Shown here piece by piece: positions 8,891-21,369 of a stretch of DNA of 64,000 bases; the stretch's first letter is position 1, and each line of letters starts with the position of its first letter. The notes below the pieces were generated by a model. The model made no database searches. It saw nothing but the letters and a program-made list of their open reading frames with translations, and was not told the origin of the DNA. The DNA comes from Burkholderia savannae (GTDB lineage Bacteria; Pseudomonadota; Gammaproteobacteria; Burkholderiales; Burkholderiaceae): the NCBI RefSeq assembly GCF_001524445.2, contig NZ_CP013417.1, forward strand, positions 3,596,001-3,660,000. The letters are read 5' to 3'. Position numbers and translations under genes: made by a program.

Positions 8891-9718
8891 TCACGACGGC
8901 GCGTCGCCCGAAAAATCCGGCGCGCGGCGCTCGCGCAGCGAGCGAATGCCTTCGCGCACGTCCGGCCCCGAAAACCCCATGAATTCGAGCGCGAGCGACG
9001 CGTCGAACGTCGGCCCCGCGAGCCGCAGCCAGTTGTTGAGCGCGTACTTGGTCCAGCGGATCGCGCTTGGCGAGCCGTGCGCGAGCCGCTCGGCGAGCTC
9101 GTACGCCTTCGGCAGCAGATCGTGATCGTCGACCGCGAGCGACACGAGCCCGATGCGCTCGGCCTCGTCGCCGCTCACGGGCTCGCAGAGGAGCAGGTGG
9201 TATTTCGCCTTCGCCATCCCGCACAGAAGCGGCCAGGCGATCGCCGCGTGATCGCCCGCGGCGACGCCGAGGCGCGTGTGGCCGTCGATGATCCGCGCGC
9301 TCTTCGCGGCGATCGACACGTCGGCGAGCAGCCCCGCGACGAGCCCCGCGCCGACGGCGGGCCCGTGCATCGCGGACACGATCGGCTTGCTGCAGTTGAT
9401 CACGTTGTAGACGAGATCGCGCGCCTCGCGCCAGACGCGCTCGCGCACCGCGTGGTCGTCGGCCATCCGCTCGACCAGCGCGAGATCGCCGCCCGCCGAG
9501 AAGCCTTTGCCTTCGCCGCGAATCACGGCGACGCGCGCATCGGGATCGCGATCGACGTCGCGCCAGATGTCGGCGAGCTCGCGATGCATCGCTTCGCTCG
9601 CGACCGCGAGGCCGCTGCGGTTCGCGCCTTCGCCGCTCATCACGATTTCGACGACGCCGTGCGGCTGACGCCGGATGCGCAGCGCTTCGTAGCCGGCATA
9701 GGGAGCGAGATCGGACAT
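8891..9718 (-). CDS. Enoyl-CoA hydratase/isomerase family protein (crotonase fold)
   Basis: A 275-residue crotonase-superfamily protein with the oxyanion-hole segment [13 protein letters not shown] near residue 68 and HGPAVGAGL near residue 118. The two catalytic glutamates of classical enoyl-CoA hydratase are not at their expected places: the first position reads GAGLVAG instead of GGGCELA, and the second region reads [15 protein letters not shown]. It may therefore catalyse another crotonase reaction, with the Asp of AGDHAA as a possible acid/base. The start at 9718 is backed by GAAGGAAGG upstream. It sits between a FAH-family gene and phaM on the same strand, suggesting a small catabolic operon. 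Confidence 0.88.
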   Translation of the reverse strand: MSDLAPYAGYEALRIRRQPHGVVEIVMSGEGANRSGLAVASEAMHRELADIWRDVDRDPDARVAVIRGEGKGFSAGGDLALVERMADDHAVRERVWREARDLVYNVINCSKPIVSAMHGPAVGAGLVAGLLADVSIAAKSARIIDGHTRLGVAAGDHAAIAWPLLCGMAKAKYHLLLCEPVSGDEAERIGLVSLAVDDHDLLPKAYELAERLAHGSPSAIRWTKYALNNWLRLAGPTFDASLALEFMGFSGPDVREGIRSLRERRAPDFSGDAPS

Positions 9719-9964
9719 GCTGAACCTTCCTTCGATTGGGATTGAGTGATCGGGAGGCTTCTTCGTCGCTTTCGATTCAGTGTAGCGAAGCCCGTTCGGG
9801 CGGGCATCGGGCGAAACCCGGCGCGGGACCGGCGAAGCGCCGCGCGCACCGCGACGCCGGAACGTGCACGTCGCGCGCCGCGCCGGCGCGCGTTTCACGC
9901 GGCTTGCTCGCACGGCCTCTCGTCGCGGGGCTTCGGCTTCGCGCCCTTCGTGTCCTTCGCTCGA

Positions 9965-10957
9965 TTACGCAGCGCCGTCCACCGGCGCCACCGCCTGCTC
10001 GATCGCCCCGAAGATCGACTTCCCGGCTTCGTCGAACATCTCGATCTTGACCTTGTCGCCATAGCGCATGAACTCGGTCTGCGGCGCGCCGTGCTCGATC
10101 GTCTCGACGCAGCGCTTCTCGGCGATGCAGCAGTAGCCGCGCTTCGCATCCTGGTTCGACACCGTGCCCGAGCCGACGATCGAGCCCGCGCGCACGTTGC
10201 GCGTCTTCGCCGCGTGCGCGATCAGTTGACCGAAGTGAAACACCATGTCGACGCCCGCATCCGGCTGGCCGACCTTCTTGCCGTTCCAGTGAACGATCAT
10301 CGGGCGATGCACGCGGCCGTCGCGCCAGTGCTCGCCGAGCTCGTCGGGCGTCACGGCCACCGGCGCGAACGCGCTCGCCGGCTTGCTCTGAAAGAAGCCG
10401 AAGCCCTTCGCGAGCTCGGCGGGAATCAGGTTGCGCAGCGACACGTCGTTGACGAGCGTGACGAGCCGCACCGCCTTCAGCGCCTCGTCGGGCGTCGCGC
10501 CCATCGGCACGTCGGCCGTGATCACCGCGACCTCCGCCTCGAAATCGATGCCCCACTCCTCCGACGCGCAGACGATGTCGTCGCGCGGCCCGAGAAAGTC
10601 GTCGCTGCCGCCCTGGTACATCAGCGGATCGGTCCAGAACTCGGGCGGCATCTGCGCGCCGCGCGCGCGGCGCACGAGCTCGACGTGGTTCACGTAAGCG
10701 GAGCCGTCCGCCCACTGGAACGCGCGCGGCAGCGGCGCCATGCAGTCGGCGGGCTCGAACGCAAACGCATTGCGCGCGCGGCCCTGGTTCAGCGCGTCGT
10801 ACAGATCGCGCAGCTGCGGCGCATAGAACGCCCAGTCGTCGAGCACGCGCTGCAGCGTCGGCGCGATCGCGTCGGCGATCGCCGCCGTGTGCAGGTCGCG
10901 GGATACGACGATCAGTTGGCCGTCGCGCGTGCCGTCCTTGAGCGAAGCAAGTTTCAT
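9965..10957 (-). CDS. Fumarylacetoacetate hydrolase (FAH) family protein
   Basis: The 330-residue protein is a two-domain FAH-family enzyme. The C-terminal metal-dependent domain shows the signature acidic residues in GIDFEAEVAVIT (near residue 138) and the conserved NDVSLRNL and GSGTVSN motifs. The N-terminal domain is of the FAA_hydrolase_N type. Members hydrolyse C-C bonds of 1,3-dicarbonyl compounds, including fumarylacetoacetate in tyrosine breakdown; the substrate here is not certain because no homogentisate dioxygenase gene is adjacent. It is divergent from an IclR regulator, with 117 bp between the two starts, so that regulator is the likely controller. Confidence 0.88.
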   Translation of the reverse strand: MKLASLKDGTRDGQLIVVSRDLHTAAIADAIAPTLQRVLDDWAFYAPQLRDLYDALNQGRARNAFAFEPADCMAPLPRAFQWADGSAYVNHVELVRRARGAQMPPEFWTDPLMYQGGSDDFLGPRDDIVCASEEWGIDFEAEVAVITADVPMGATPDEALKAVRLVTLVNDVSLRNLIPAELAKGFGFFQSKPASAFAPVAVTPDELGEHWRDGRVHRPMIVHWNGKKVGQPDAGVDMVFHFGQLIAHAAKTRNVRAGSIVGSGTVSNQDAKRGYCCIAEKRCVETIEHGAPQTEFMRYGDKVKIEMFDEAGKSIFGAIEQAVAPVDGAA

Positions 10958-11074
10958 AGGGAAGAGAGCCGTTGTAGTGACGATGGAAGGAATCTATTTT
11001 ACGATGGTGAATCCGCGCGGCGGCGCGCGCCGCAAGCCGCGCCGCCGTTCGATTCCCATTCTTCCCGCAACGCC

Positions 11075-11938
11075 GTGAACAAGTCCGCCTCAAACGCCTC
11101 CGATTCGCCCGACGACGATCTCGCCGACGACCACGACACCGCCGAGGAAAAGATCCGCTCGGGCATCCAGTCGATCGAGGTCGGCTTTCGCCTGCTCGAC
11201 GTGCTGACGAGCGAGCCCCGCGCGATGATGCTGCGCGACCTCGCGCAGCGCGCGGCGATGAGCCCGGCGAAGGCGCACCGCTATCTCGTGAGCTTCCAGC
11301 GGCTCGGGCTCGTCTCGCAGGACCCGGTCTCGGGCCGCTACGAGCTCGGCGGCTTCGCGCTGCAAATGGGCCTGGCGCGGCTTGCGCGCGTCGACGGCGT
11401 GAAGCTCGCGCGGATTGCGCTCACCGCGCTGCGCGATCAGCTCGACCAGACGGTCGGCATCGCGGTATGGGGCAACCAGGGGCCGACGATCGTCCACTGG
11501 ATGGAGTCGAGCCATCCGGCGAAGGCGTCGCTCAAGCTCGGCGACGTGATGCCGCTCCTCGGCTCGGCGACGGGCCTCGTGTTCGCCGCGTACCTGCCGC
11601 GCGGCAAGACGGCCGCGTTGATCGAGCGCGAGCTCGCCGACACGCGGCGCGCGACGCACTACACCGGGCCGCGCACGCTCGCCGAAGTCGACGCGGCGCT
11701 CGCCGACGTGCGCGCGCATCGCGCGGCCCGCGTCGAAGGGATGCTGCTGCCGACGATCAACGCGTTCGGCATGCCGGTGTTCGACGCGCTCGGCGATCTC
11801 GCGCTCGCGATCATCGCGCTCGGCCACGAAGGCGCGTTCGACATCCGCTGGGGCGGGGAGATCGACGTCGCGCTGCGCGCTTGCGCGCAGAAGCTCTCCT
11901 ACGAGCTTGGGTATAGTGAAGGGGCGCGCGACGCCTGA
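11075..11938 (+). CDS. IclR-family transcriptional regulator
   Basis: A 287-residue protein with a winged helix-turn-helix at about residues 30-90 (MLRDLAQRAAMSPAKAHRYL, then a wing GRYELG) and the IclR effector-binding domain after it. A GTG start at 11075 is chosen; the first about 25 residues are an acidic, Ser/Asp-rich tail. IclR proteins commonly control the divergent catabolic gene, here the FAH-family hydrolase at 9965..10957, in response to an aromatic or organic acid. The effector is unknown. Confidence 0.9.
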   Translation: MNKSASNASDSPDDDLADDHDTAEEKIRSGIQSIEVGFRLLDVLTSEPRAMMLRDLAQRAAMSPAKAHRYLVSFQRLGLVSQDPVSGRYELGGFALQMGLARLARVDGVKLARIALTALRDQLDQTVGIAVWGNQGPTIVHWMESSHPAKASLKLGDVMPLLGSATGLVFAAYLPRGKTAALIERELADTRRATHYTGPRTLAEVDAALADVRAHRAARVEGMLLPTINAFGMPVFDALGDLALAIIALGHEGAFDIRWGGEIDVALRACAQKLSYELGYSEGARDA

Positions 11939-12014
11939 CCGGCGCCGCCGCATCCCGGCCGCGCATGGCGCGCGCCCCCGCTTCCTCGCTGCTCGAGATG
12001 CTCGCCCGCCCCTG

Positions 12015-13376
12015 ATGCCGCCGTCGTCCACCGTTTCGTCGAACCCGCGCATCGCGCCGCGCCGCGTGCGGCGCGCGGCGTTCGTGCTCGCGCTCGTGCT
12101 CGCGCTCCACTGGCTCGCCGCGCTGTGGCTCGTGCGGTTTCGCGAGCCGTTCAAGCCTGTCGAGCCCGAGAACGTGCCGGTTCAGGTCGAGTTGCTGAAG
12201 CCGCAGCAGATCGAGCGTGCGCCGGCGCCCGCGAAGCCCGCGGCCGTTCGGCCACGGGCCGTCCCAAAGCATGCGGCGCCCACGCCCATGCCCGCTCCGC
12301 AGCCGAGCGTCCGCGCGCCGCGTCGCGCGGAACCCGTGTTGAGCGCCGTGGAGTCGCCCGCCGAAGCGCCTACCGAAGCGCCCGTCGCAGCGCCTGTCGT
12401 AGCGCCTGTCGTAGCGCCCGCCGCTTCCGCGGCCAAGTCCGCGAGCGCGGCGACAGCCGCAACGGACGAGCCGGCGAGCGGCGCATCAGGCAACACGGCG
12501 GGCGGCGCGTCGGGCGCGGACGCAACCGCGCAGCCCGGCGAAGCGCAGCCCGGCTCGAAGTTCACGCTCCCGCCTTCGGGCGAGCTGCAATACGACACGT
12601 TCTACAACGGCATGCAGAACACGCCGGGCACGATCCACTGGCAGACCGACGGCCGCGCCTATTCGCTGTACGTGTCGATGCCCGTGCCGTTCGTCGGCCC
12701 GTACACGTACGAGAGCCGCGGCCGCGTCGACGCGTTCGGCATCGCGCCGCAGCGCTACGTCGAGACGCGCGGCAGGCGGCCGCCCGACTTCGCGATCTTC
12801 AATCGCGAGACGAGGCAGATCGTGTTCACGGGCACGCCGAATTCGCTCGCGCTGCCCGACGGCGCGCAGGACCGCTTCAGCATGCTGATGCAGCTCGCGG
12901 GCCTCGTCGGCGGCGATCCCGACGCGTACCGCCCGGGCGTCACGCGCGAGTTCTTCGTCGTCGATCGCGACAGCGGCGAGACCTGGCCGATCACGACGAT
13001 CGGCGACGAGACGATCTCGACCGGCATGGGCAGGCTCGACGCCCGGCATTTCATGCGGCTGCCGCGCCGCGAGGGCGACACGCGCCGCATCGACATCTGG
13101 CTCGCGCCGTCGCTCGGCTGGCTGCCCGTGCGAATGGTCCAGACGGAACCGAACGGCGCGCAGATCGAGTTGCTATTGCACCGTCGCTCGGATGCGCGCG
13201 ACGCGGCGGGCGAACGCACCGGCGCGAACGGCGGCGCGAGCGCCAACGTAGGCGCCGGCGCGGACGCCGCACGGGCGCCGGCGTCCGGCGCGCCGCTGAA
13301 CGCCGACGAATCGGTAAATACGACCGACGGCACGCCGGCCGAATCGCCCGCCGTTCACGAGCGGCAACAACCTTGA
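12015..13376 (+). CDS. DUF3108 domain protein with TonB-like N-terminus
   Basis: The 453-residue protein has an N-terminal membrane anchor (about residues 18-36, rich in Ala/Leu/Val), followed by a segment resembling TonB starts (PVQVELLKPQQIERAP) and a long Pro/Ala/Val spacer with short repeats to about residue 180. The C-terminal part (from LPPSGELQYDTFYNGM) is a DUF3108 beta-rich domain, predicted to lie in the periplasm. It ends with another Ala/Gly-rich tail. The family is widespread in Burkholderia with no firm function. The spacer would let the domain reach across the periplasm. It starts 77 bp after the IclR gene and could be read through from it. Confidence 0.85.
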   Translation: MPPSSTVSSNPRIAPRRVRRAAFVLALVLALHWLAALWLVRFREPFKPVEPENVPVQVELLKPQQIERAPAPAKPAAVRPRAVPKHAAPTPMPAPQPSVRAPRRAEPVLSAVESPAEAPTEAPVAAPVVAPVVAPAASAAKSASAATAATDEPASGASGNTAGGASGADATAQPGEAQPGSKFTLPPSGELQYDTFYNGMQNTPGTIHWQTDGRAYSLYVSMPVPFVGPYTYESRGRVDAFGIAPQRYVETRGRRPPDFAIFNRETRQIVFTGTPNSLALPDGAQDRFSMLMQLAGLVGGDPDAYRPGVTREFFVVDRDSGETWPITTIGDETISTGMGRLDARHFMRLPRREGDTRRIDIWLAPSLGWLPVRMVQTEPNGAQIELLLHRRSDARDAAGERTGANGGASANVGAGADAARAPASGAPLNADESVNTTDGTPAESPAVHERQQP

Positions 13377-13562
13377 CAATCTTTGACAACAACTTTCGTC
13401 CACTGGAGCAGAATCGGAAACGTTTTAAGGTCATCGGCATCAAACCGATACGCCGCGTGTAAAAACGACCGGCGTGCAGCGCCAACCCCCTTGAAACCGG
13501 CTCGGTCTGCCCCACCTACGGTGGCAACGAGGCCGAAAGCCACAGCAAAGAGGAGTGCCGCC

Positions 13563-13820
13563 ATGCAAATGATCTACAACAGCCCCAACTACTGCGTCGT
13601 CGAGTTTCCGCCGCAGGACGGCCACCATGCGATGAACTCGGGTGGCTACGAGATCGTCGACAAGAACGCGCAACGCGAAATCTTCATCGACGGCGAACTC
13701 GCCGCGCGCTTTCGCGAGCACGTGAAGCAGTTGATCCAGGCCGAGCCGTCGCTCGACGAGGTCGACGAATTCCTCGGACAGTTCGACAGCCTGATGACGC
13801 AACCCGTGGTTCTCCACTAA
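13563..13820 (+). CDS. DUF3567 family small protein
   Basis: An 85-residue acidic protein beginning MQMIYNSPNYCVVEFPP, with the conserved GGYEIVDKN and LDEFLGQFD-like segments of DUF3567, a family confined mostly to betaproteobacteria. AAGAGGAG lies about 8 bp before the ATG and gives a strong ribosome-binding site. No transmembrane segment is present. The gene is monocistronic: it has its own leader and a terminator at 13903-13937. Function is unknown. Confidence 0.88.
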   Translation: MQMIYNSPNYCVVEFPPQDGHHAMNSGGYEIVDKNAQREIFIDGELAARFREHVKQLIQAEPSLDEVDEFLGQFDSLMTQPVVLH

Positions 13821-13902
13821 CGTCGCACGGACGCGGCCGCTTGCCGGACCCGCGGGTCCGCGAAAGCGCCGCCGCCCGACGCGATCCGGCGCACTCCAAC
13901 CC

Positions 13903-13937
13903 GCCCCCGCCCGGTCCGCCGCGCGGGGGCTTTGTTT
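13903..13937 (+). terminator. Rho-independent terminator after the DUF3567 gene
   Basis: GCCCCCGC (13903-13910) and GCGGGGGC (13923-13930) form a perfect 8-bp stem with a 12-nt loop, followed by TTTGTTT. Confidence 0.85.
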
Positions 13938-13977
13938 GCCCGCGAACGGCCGCCTCACGTACGACGGGAGCAGCGGC

Positions 13978-13983
13978 TACAAT
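13978..13983 (+). promoter_or_regulatory. Candidate -10 box for the metH genes
   Basis: TACAAT lies about 30 bp before the first metH ATG, after the preceding terminator. The -35 region at 17-bp spacing (TCACGT) is weak. The same CTACAAT word occurs before birA. Confidence 0.35.
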
Positions 13984-14013
13984 GACGGCTTTCCGATACG
14001 CCGGTAATCCGCC

Positions 14014-15093
14014 ATGTCCGAGCCCACGCCGATCGCGTCTTCCGTCCAATCCGCCGCCCTCGCCGCGCCGTACACGCGCGGCGCCGAGCTGCCGACGCTG
14101 CTTCGGCAGCGCATCCTGATCCTCGACGGCGCGATGGGCACGATGATCCAGCGCTACAAGCTCGACGAAGCCGCGTATCGCGGCGAGCGCTTCAAGGATT
14201 TCCCGCGCGACGTGAAGGGCAACAACGAGCTGCTGTCGATCACGCAGCCGCAGATCATTCGCGAGATCCACGACCAGTACTTCGCCGCGGGCGCCGACAT
14301 CGTCGAGACCAACACGTTCGGCGCGACGGCCGTCGCGCAGGCCGATTACGGGATGGAAGACCTCGTCGTCGAGATGAACGTCGCGTCGGCCGCGCTCGCG
14401 CGCGAATCGGCCGCGAAATACACGACGCCGGCCAAGCCGCGCTTCGTCGCGGGCGCGATCGGGCCGACGCCGAAGACGGCGAGCATCTCGCCGGACGTCA
14501 ACGATCCGGGCGCGCGCAACGTCACGTTCGACGAGCTGCGCGACGCGTACTACGCGCAGGCGAAGGCGCTGCTCGACGGCGGCGTGGATCTGTTCCTCGT
14601 CGAGACGATCTTCGACACGCTGAACGCGAAGGCCGCGCTGTTCGCGCTCGACCAGCTGTTCGAGGACACCGGCGAACGGCTGCCGATCATGATCTCCGGC
14701 ACCGTCACCGATGCATCCGGCCGCATCCTGTCCGGCCAGACGGTCGAGGCGTTCTGGAATTCGCTGCGCCACGCGAAGCCGCTCACCTTCGGCCTGAACT
14801 GCGCGCTCGGCGCGGCGCTGATGCGCCCGTACATCGCCGAGCTCGCGAAGCTGTGCGACACCTACGTGTCGTGCTACCCGAACGCCGGCCTGCCGAACCC
14901 GATGGCCGAGACGGGCTTCGACGAGACGCCGGACGTCACGTCGGGGCTCCTGAAGGAATTCGCGCAGGCGGGCCTCGTGAACCTCGCGGGCGGCTGCTGC
15001 GGCACGACGCCCGAGCACATCGCCGAGATCGCGAAGGCGCTCGCCGAAGTCAAGCCGCGCCGCTGGCCGAACCAGTACAGCGAAGCCGCCTGA
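14014..15093 (+). CDS. metH: Methionine synthase, homocysteine-binding subunit (split MetH, N-terminal part)
   Basis: This 359-residue protein is the homocysteine S-methyltransferase domain of cobalamin-dependent methionine synthase. It shows [11 protein letters not shown] near residue 35 and the three zinc cysteines that bind homocysteine: one in FGLNCALGA and two in [11 protein letters not shown]. It stops where E. coli MetH would continue into the pterin domain; the remaining domains are in the next gene, 47 bp downstream. Two genes instead of one 1,200-residue protein means the two halves must dock to pass the methyl group from cobalamin to homocysteine. No cobalamin riboswitch is visible in the short leader. 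Confidence 0.93.
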   Translation: MSEPTPIASSVQSAALAAPYTRGAELPTLLRQRILILDGAMGTMIQRYKLDEAAYRGERFKDFPRDVKGNNELLSITQPQIIREIHDQYFAAGADIVETNTFGATAVAQADYGMEDLVVEMNVASAALARESAAKYTTPAKPRFVAGAIGPTPKTASISPDVNDPGARNVTFDELRDAYYAQAKALLDGGVDLFLVETIFDTLNAKAALFALDQLFEDTGERLPIMISGTVTDASGRILSGQTVEAFWNSLRHAKPLTFGLNCALGAALMRPYIAELAKLCDTYVSCYPNAGLPNPMAETGFDETPDVTSGLLKEFAQAGLVNLAGGCCGTTPEHIAEIAKALAEVKPRRWPNQYSEAA

Positions 15094-15140
15094 CGCTCAC
15101 CGCCGCCCCCCCACTCCAACCCGAATACGCACGCACCGCC

Positions 15141-17858
<2,718 letters not shown>

Positions 17859-18028
17859 CGGCCGCCGCGGGCGCCGCGCACGGCGGCGGGCATTCGGTCG
17901 GCTCCGCGGCCGGCGGCGCGTTTCGGCCGCGGGCCGCGCGCGCGGCCGGCGGCGGCCCGCGCCAGGCGCGGTCGCACGGCCGGCCGACGGCGGCCGGAGC
18001 GCGCCGCGCGCCCCGGCCCCCAACATGC

Positions 18029-18055
18029 AAAAAGCCCGCGCGAGGCGGGCTTTCC
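18029..18055 (-). terminator. Terminator for the DUF1840 gene
   Basis: AAAGCCCGC (18031-18039) pairs with GCGGGCTTT (18045-18053), 9 bp perfect with a 5-nt loop. The T-run is on the minus strand, fitting the DUF1840 gene ending at 18083; it may also slow plus-strand transcription from metH. Confidence 0.8.
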
Positions 18056-18082
18056 GGGTATCGGAAGGCCGGCGAACGGCGC

Positions 18083-18406
18083 TCAGAAGCCCCAGTGGAT
18101 GTCGGCGTTCTGCGCCTTCGCTTCGCGCAGCATCACGAGAAACGGCGCGACGCGTTGCGCGAGGCTCGGCGAGACTTCGTGGTGCGGGTGATCGGGTTCG
18201 TCTTCATGGAAATGGCCCGCATGCTCGGCCCGCGCCTGCTTGGCCTGGCTGACGGCGTCCTCGAGCTTCGCGATCGCGCCGTCGAGCTCGTCGGACGTGA
18301 TCACGCCGCGCTCGCCGAGCTGCTTGCCGACGACGCCGAGCACATAGACCGCGAAATCCTTCAGCACATCCAGATCCTGTGCCGCCTTGCTTTTGAACGT
18401 AATCAT
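18083..18406 (-). CDS. DUF1840 family protein
   Basis: A 107-residue protein starting MITFKSKAAQDLDVLKD, matching DUF1840, a small proteobacterial family with no known role. A His/Asp/Glu-rich segment in the middle (HAGHFHEDEPDHPHHE, about residues 63-78) could bind a divalent metal, but that is only suggested by composition. It has no signal or membrane segment. It is transcribed alone, divergent from argS, with its own terminator downstream. Confidence 0.87.
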   Translation of the reverse strand: MITFKSKAAQDLDVLKDFAVYVLGVVGKQLGERGVITSDELDGAIAKLEDAVSQAKQARAEHAGHFHEDEPDHPHHEVSPSLAQRVAPFLVMLREAKAQNADIHWGF

Positions 18407-18520
18407 GACAACTCCCTTTTCATCTTGTCGTGCTCGCCGTACGTCCGCGACGGACGCCCGGCCGGCGCGCTGAACAAACGTCGGGGGCGCTCAGCACCTG
18501 AGGGACATATTAGCACCTGT

Positions 18521-18526
18521 TAAAAT
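18521..18526 (+). promoter_or_regulatory. Candidate -10 box for argS
   Basis: TAAAAT stands in a locally AT-rich patch (18505-18530) about 83 bp before the argS ATG. No good -35 hexamer is seen at 17 bp. Confidence 0.3.
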
Positions 18527-18608
18527 TCAGCGATCCCTGAAACGCGCGCCGTGTGGCGCGACGGCGGCCCGGCCAGGCGGGACGCCGCCAACGATATCTT
18601 CGACCAGC

Positions 18609-20393
18609 ATGCTGCCTGCTCAAAAACATACTCTCGAAACCCTGCTCGAAAACAGCGTGAAGCAGGTCGTCCAGGCGTCCAAAGGCGACGCCGACGCCAC
18701 GTTCGTCCTCCCCGCGATCGCGCTCGAGCGCCCGAAGGTCGCCGCGCACGGCGACATCGCGTGCAACGTCGCGCTGCAGCTCGCGAAGCCGCTTTCCGCG
18801 AATCCGCGCCAGCTCGCCGAGAAGATCGTCGCCGCGCTCACCGCGCAGCCCGAAGCGGCGGGCCTCGTCGACGCGGCCGAAATCGCCGGCCCCGGCTTCA
18901 TCAACCTGCGCCTCTCGCCCGCGTCGAAGCAGGCGGTGATCGGCGCGGTGTTCGCCGAAGGCCGCGCGTTCGGCGCGTCCGAGCGCAACCACGGCAAGCG
19001 CGTGCTGGTCGAATTCGTGTCCGCGAACCCGACGGGCCCGCTGCACGTCGGCCACGGCCGCCAGGCGGCGCTCGGCGACGCGCTCGCGAACGTGCTCGCG
19101 AGCCAGGGCTACGCGGTGCATCGCGAGTTCTACTACAACGACGCGGGCGTGCAGATCGGCAATCTCGCGATCTCGACGCAGGCGCGCGCCCGCGGCCTCA
19201 AGCCGGGCGACGCGCTCTGGCCGGAGGCCGCGTACAACGGCGAGTACATCGCCGACATCGCGCGCGACTACCTGAACGGCGAGACCGTCGCGGCGAGCGA
19301 CGGCGAGCCGGTGACGGGCAAGCGCGACGTCGAGGATCTCGAGGCGATCCGCAAGTTCGCGGTCACGTACCTGCGCCGCGAACAGGACATGGACCTGAAG
19401 GCGTTCGGCGTGAAGTTCGACCAGTACTATCTGGAGTCGTCGCTCTACACGGAAGGCCGCGTCGAGAAGACGGTCGATGCGCTGATCCGGGCCGGCATGA
19501 CCTACGAGCAGGAAGGCGCGCTGTGGCTGCGCACGACCGACGAGGGCGACGACAAGGATCGCGTGATGCGCAAGTCGGACGGCACCTACACGTACTTCGT
19601 GCCGGACGTCGCGTACCACGTGACGAAGTGGGAGCGCGGCTTCACGAAGGTCATCAACATCCAGGGCTCGGACCACCACGGCACGATCGCGCGCGTGCGC
19701 GCGGGCCTGCAGGGCCTGCACGTCGGGATTCCGAAGGGCTATCCCGACTACGTGCTGCACAAGATGGTCACGGTGATGCGCGACGGCCAGGAAGTGAAGA
19801 TCTCGAAGCGCGCGGGCAGCTATGTGACGGTGCGCGACCTGATCGAATGGTCGGGCGGCGCGACGCCGGGCTCGGAAGTCTCGCCCGACCTGCTCGACGA
19901 GGCGACGATCACGCGCGGCCGCGACGCGGTGCGCTTCTTCCTGATTTCCCGCAAGGCGGACACGGAATTCGTGTTCGACATCGATCTCGCGCTGAAACAG
20001 AACGACGAAAACCCGGTCTATTACGTGCAGTACGCGCACGCGCGGATCTGCTCGGTGCTCAACGAGTGGAAATCACGCTATGGCGCCACCGACGCGCTGC
20101 TGCCGGGCGCCGACCTGTCGCCGCTCGGCAGCAAGCAGGCGGCGGCGCTGATGCAGAAGCTCGCCGAGTATCCGGACGTGCTCGCGCACGCGGCGCACGA
20201 GCTCGCGCCGCACGCGGTCGCGTTCTACCTGCGCGACCTCGCGAGCGAGTTTCACTCGTTCTACAATGCGGAGCGCGTTCTCGTCGACGAAGAAGCGCCG
20301 CGCACCGCGCGCGTCGCGCTCCTCGCGGCGACGCGCCAGGTGCTCGAAAACGGTCTCGCGATGCTGGGCGTGTCCGCGCCCAGCAAGATGTAA
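18609..20393 (+). CDS. argS: Arginyl-tRNA synthetase
   Basis: ArgS charges tRNA-Arg. The 594-residue protein is of full length and has the class I signatures: [20 protein letters not shown] with the HIGH motif (HVGH, near residue 143), and a KISKR segment in place of KMSKS near residue 397. The N-terminal Add-1 domain and the C-terminal DALR anticodon-binding domain ([14 protein letters not shown] onward) are both present. The ATG at 18609 is the natural start. Confidence 0.97.
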   Translation: MLPAQKHTLETLLENSVKQVVQASKGDADATFVLPAIALERPKVAAHGDIACNVALQLAKPLSANPRQLAEKIVAALTAQPEAAGLVDAAEIAGPGFINLRLSPASKQAVIGAVFAEGRAFGASERNHGKRVLVEFVSANPTGPLHVGHGRQAALGDALANVLASQGYAVHREFYYNDAGVQIGNLAISTQARARGLKPGDALWPEAAYNGEYIADIARDYLNGETVAASDGEPVTGKRDVEDLEAIRKFAVTYLRREQDMDLKAFGVKFDQYYLESSLYTEGRVEKTVDALIRAGMTYEQEGALWLRTTDEGDDKDRVMRKSDGTYTYFVPDVAYHVTKWERGFTKVINIQGSDHHGTIARVRAGLQGLHVGIPKGYPDYVLHKMVTVMRDGQEVKISKRAGSYVTVRDLIEWSGGATPGSEVSPDLLDEATITRGRDAVRFFLISRKADTEFVFDIDLALKQNDENPVYYVQYAHARICSVLNEWKSRYGATDALLPGADLSPLGSKQAAALMQKLAEYPDVLAHAAHELAPHAVAFYLRDLASEFHSFYNAERVLVDEEAPRTARVALLAATRQVLENGLAMLGVSAPSKM

Positions 20394-20471
20394 CGCCGGG
20401 ACCATCGGCCAAGCGCCGCGGCGCAGCGCGCCGCGGCTGTTTCACGAAATTTTTCGCAGGTGACTCAAGCA

Positions 20472-21317
20472 ATGGCAAAACCACGCCGCACGTCGAAGCA
20501 ATCGAAACAAGCCGGAGGAACGTTTCTTGGAATCGTGCTGGGCCTCATCGTCGGCCTGGCCATCGCGGTAGTGGTGGCGCTCTATATCACCCGCGCGCCG
20601 TCGCCGTTCGTGTCGAAGGTCGCGCCGCCCGCCGACAGCAACGCGAGCCAGCCGCAGCAGTTCGATCCGAACCGCGCGCTGCAGGGCAAGACGCCGGGCC
20701 AGCCGGTCACGCCGCAGGCCGCGCAGCCCGCGCCGCCCAACACGGCGCCCGGCCAGGCCGCGAATCCGAGCCAGCCGCCGCTGCTGCCGGAGCCGCAGAT
20801 CGTCGAAGTGCCGTCGTCGAACAACAACGGCAACGGCTCGTCGAGCGAATCGAACAACGCCGCCGACAACGGCGTCGCGGTCGCGCCGAAGCCCGCCGAC
20901 ATCACGCCGCCGCCCGCGAAGAAGCCGCAGACGGCCGCGAACGGCAGCTCGGCGCCGCACGTCGCGAACAACAACGCGCAGGCGAGCGCCGCGACGCCGC
21001 CTAAGGCCGCGCAGGCGCCGAAGGGCGCGTCGTCGGCGACGACCGCCGCCGCGAAGCCGACGTCGGGCGCCGACGCGAACACCGGCTACTTCCTGCAAGT
21101 GGGCGCGTACAAGACCGAAGCGGACGCCGAGCAGCAGCGCGCGCGCCTCGGCTTCCAGGGGTTCGAATCGAAGGTGTCCAAGCGCGACGTGAGCGGCGTC
21201 ACCTACTTCCGTGTGCGGATCGGACCGTTCTCGAAATTCGACGACATGAACTCCGCGCGCCAGCGGCTGTCCGATGCGGGAGTCGATACCGCCGTGATCC
21301 GCTTTACGAAGCAGTAA
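20472..21317 (+). CDS. SPOR-domain cell-division-type protein (FtsN-like)
   Basis: The 281-residue protein has a short basic cytoplasmic start, one transmembrane helix (about residues 16-40), a long Pro/Ala/Asn/Gln-rich periplasmic linker, and a C-terminal SPOR domain (about residues 200-280, GYFLQVGAYKTEADAEQQRA and ending VIRFTKQ) that binds denuded septal peptidoglycan. This is the FtsN architecture, though FtsN identity is not proven. The ATG at 20472 is preferred over a GTG 12 bp upstream because AGGTGA sits at the right distance. It lies between argS and dsbA on the same strand, likely co-transcribed. Confidence 0.9.
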   Translation: MAKPRRTSKQSKQAGGTFLGIVLGLIVGLAIAVVVALYITRAPSPFVSKVAPPADSNASQPQQFDPNRALQGKTPGQPVTPQAAQPAPPNTAPGQAANPSQPPLLPEPQIVEVPSSNNNGNGSSSESNNAADNGVAVAPKPADITPPPAKKPQTAANGSSAPHVANNNAQASAATPPKAAQAPKGASSATTAAAKPTSGADANTGYFLQVGAYKTEADAEQQRARLGFQGFESKVSKRDVSGVTYFRVRIGPFSKFDDMNSARQRLSDAGVDTAVIRFTKQ

Positions 21318-21369
21318 GCCGCGCTGCCGTCCGACATCGTTACCCACGCAACCGATTGAACGTTCGAAC

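Noticed and set aside
13938..14013. Cobalamin or SAM riboswitch before metH
   Set aside because: Only 76 bp separate the upstream terminator from the ATG, too short for a cobalamin riboswitch, and no conserved B12-box-like element was seen.
17859..18028. Hairpins in the GC-rich DNA after metH
   Set aside because: The sequence is so rich in GGC/GCC that many stems can form; none is followed by a T-run, so no terminator is called on the plus strand.
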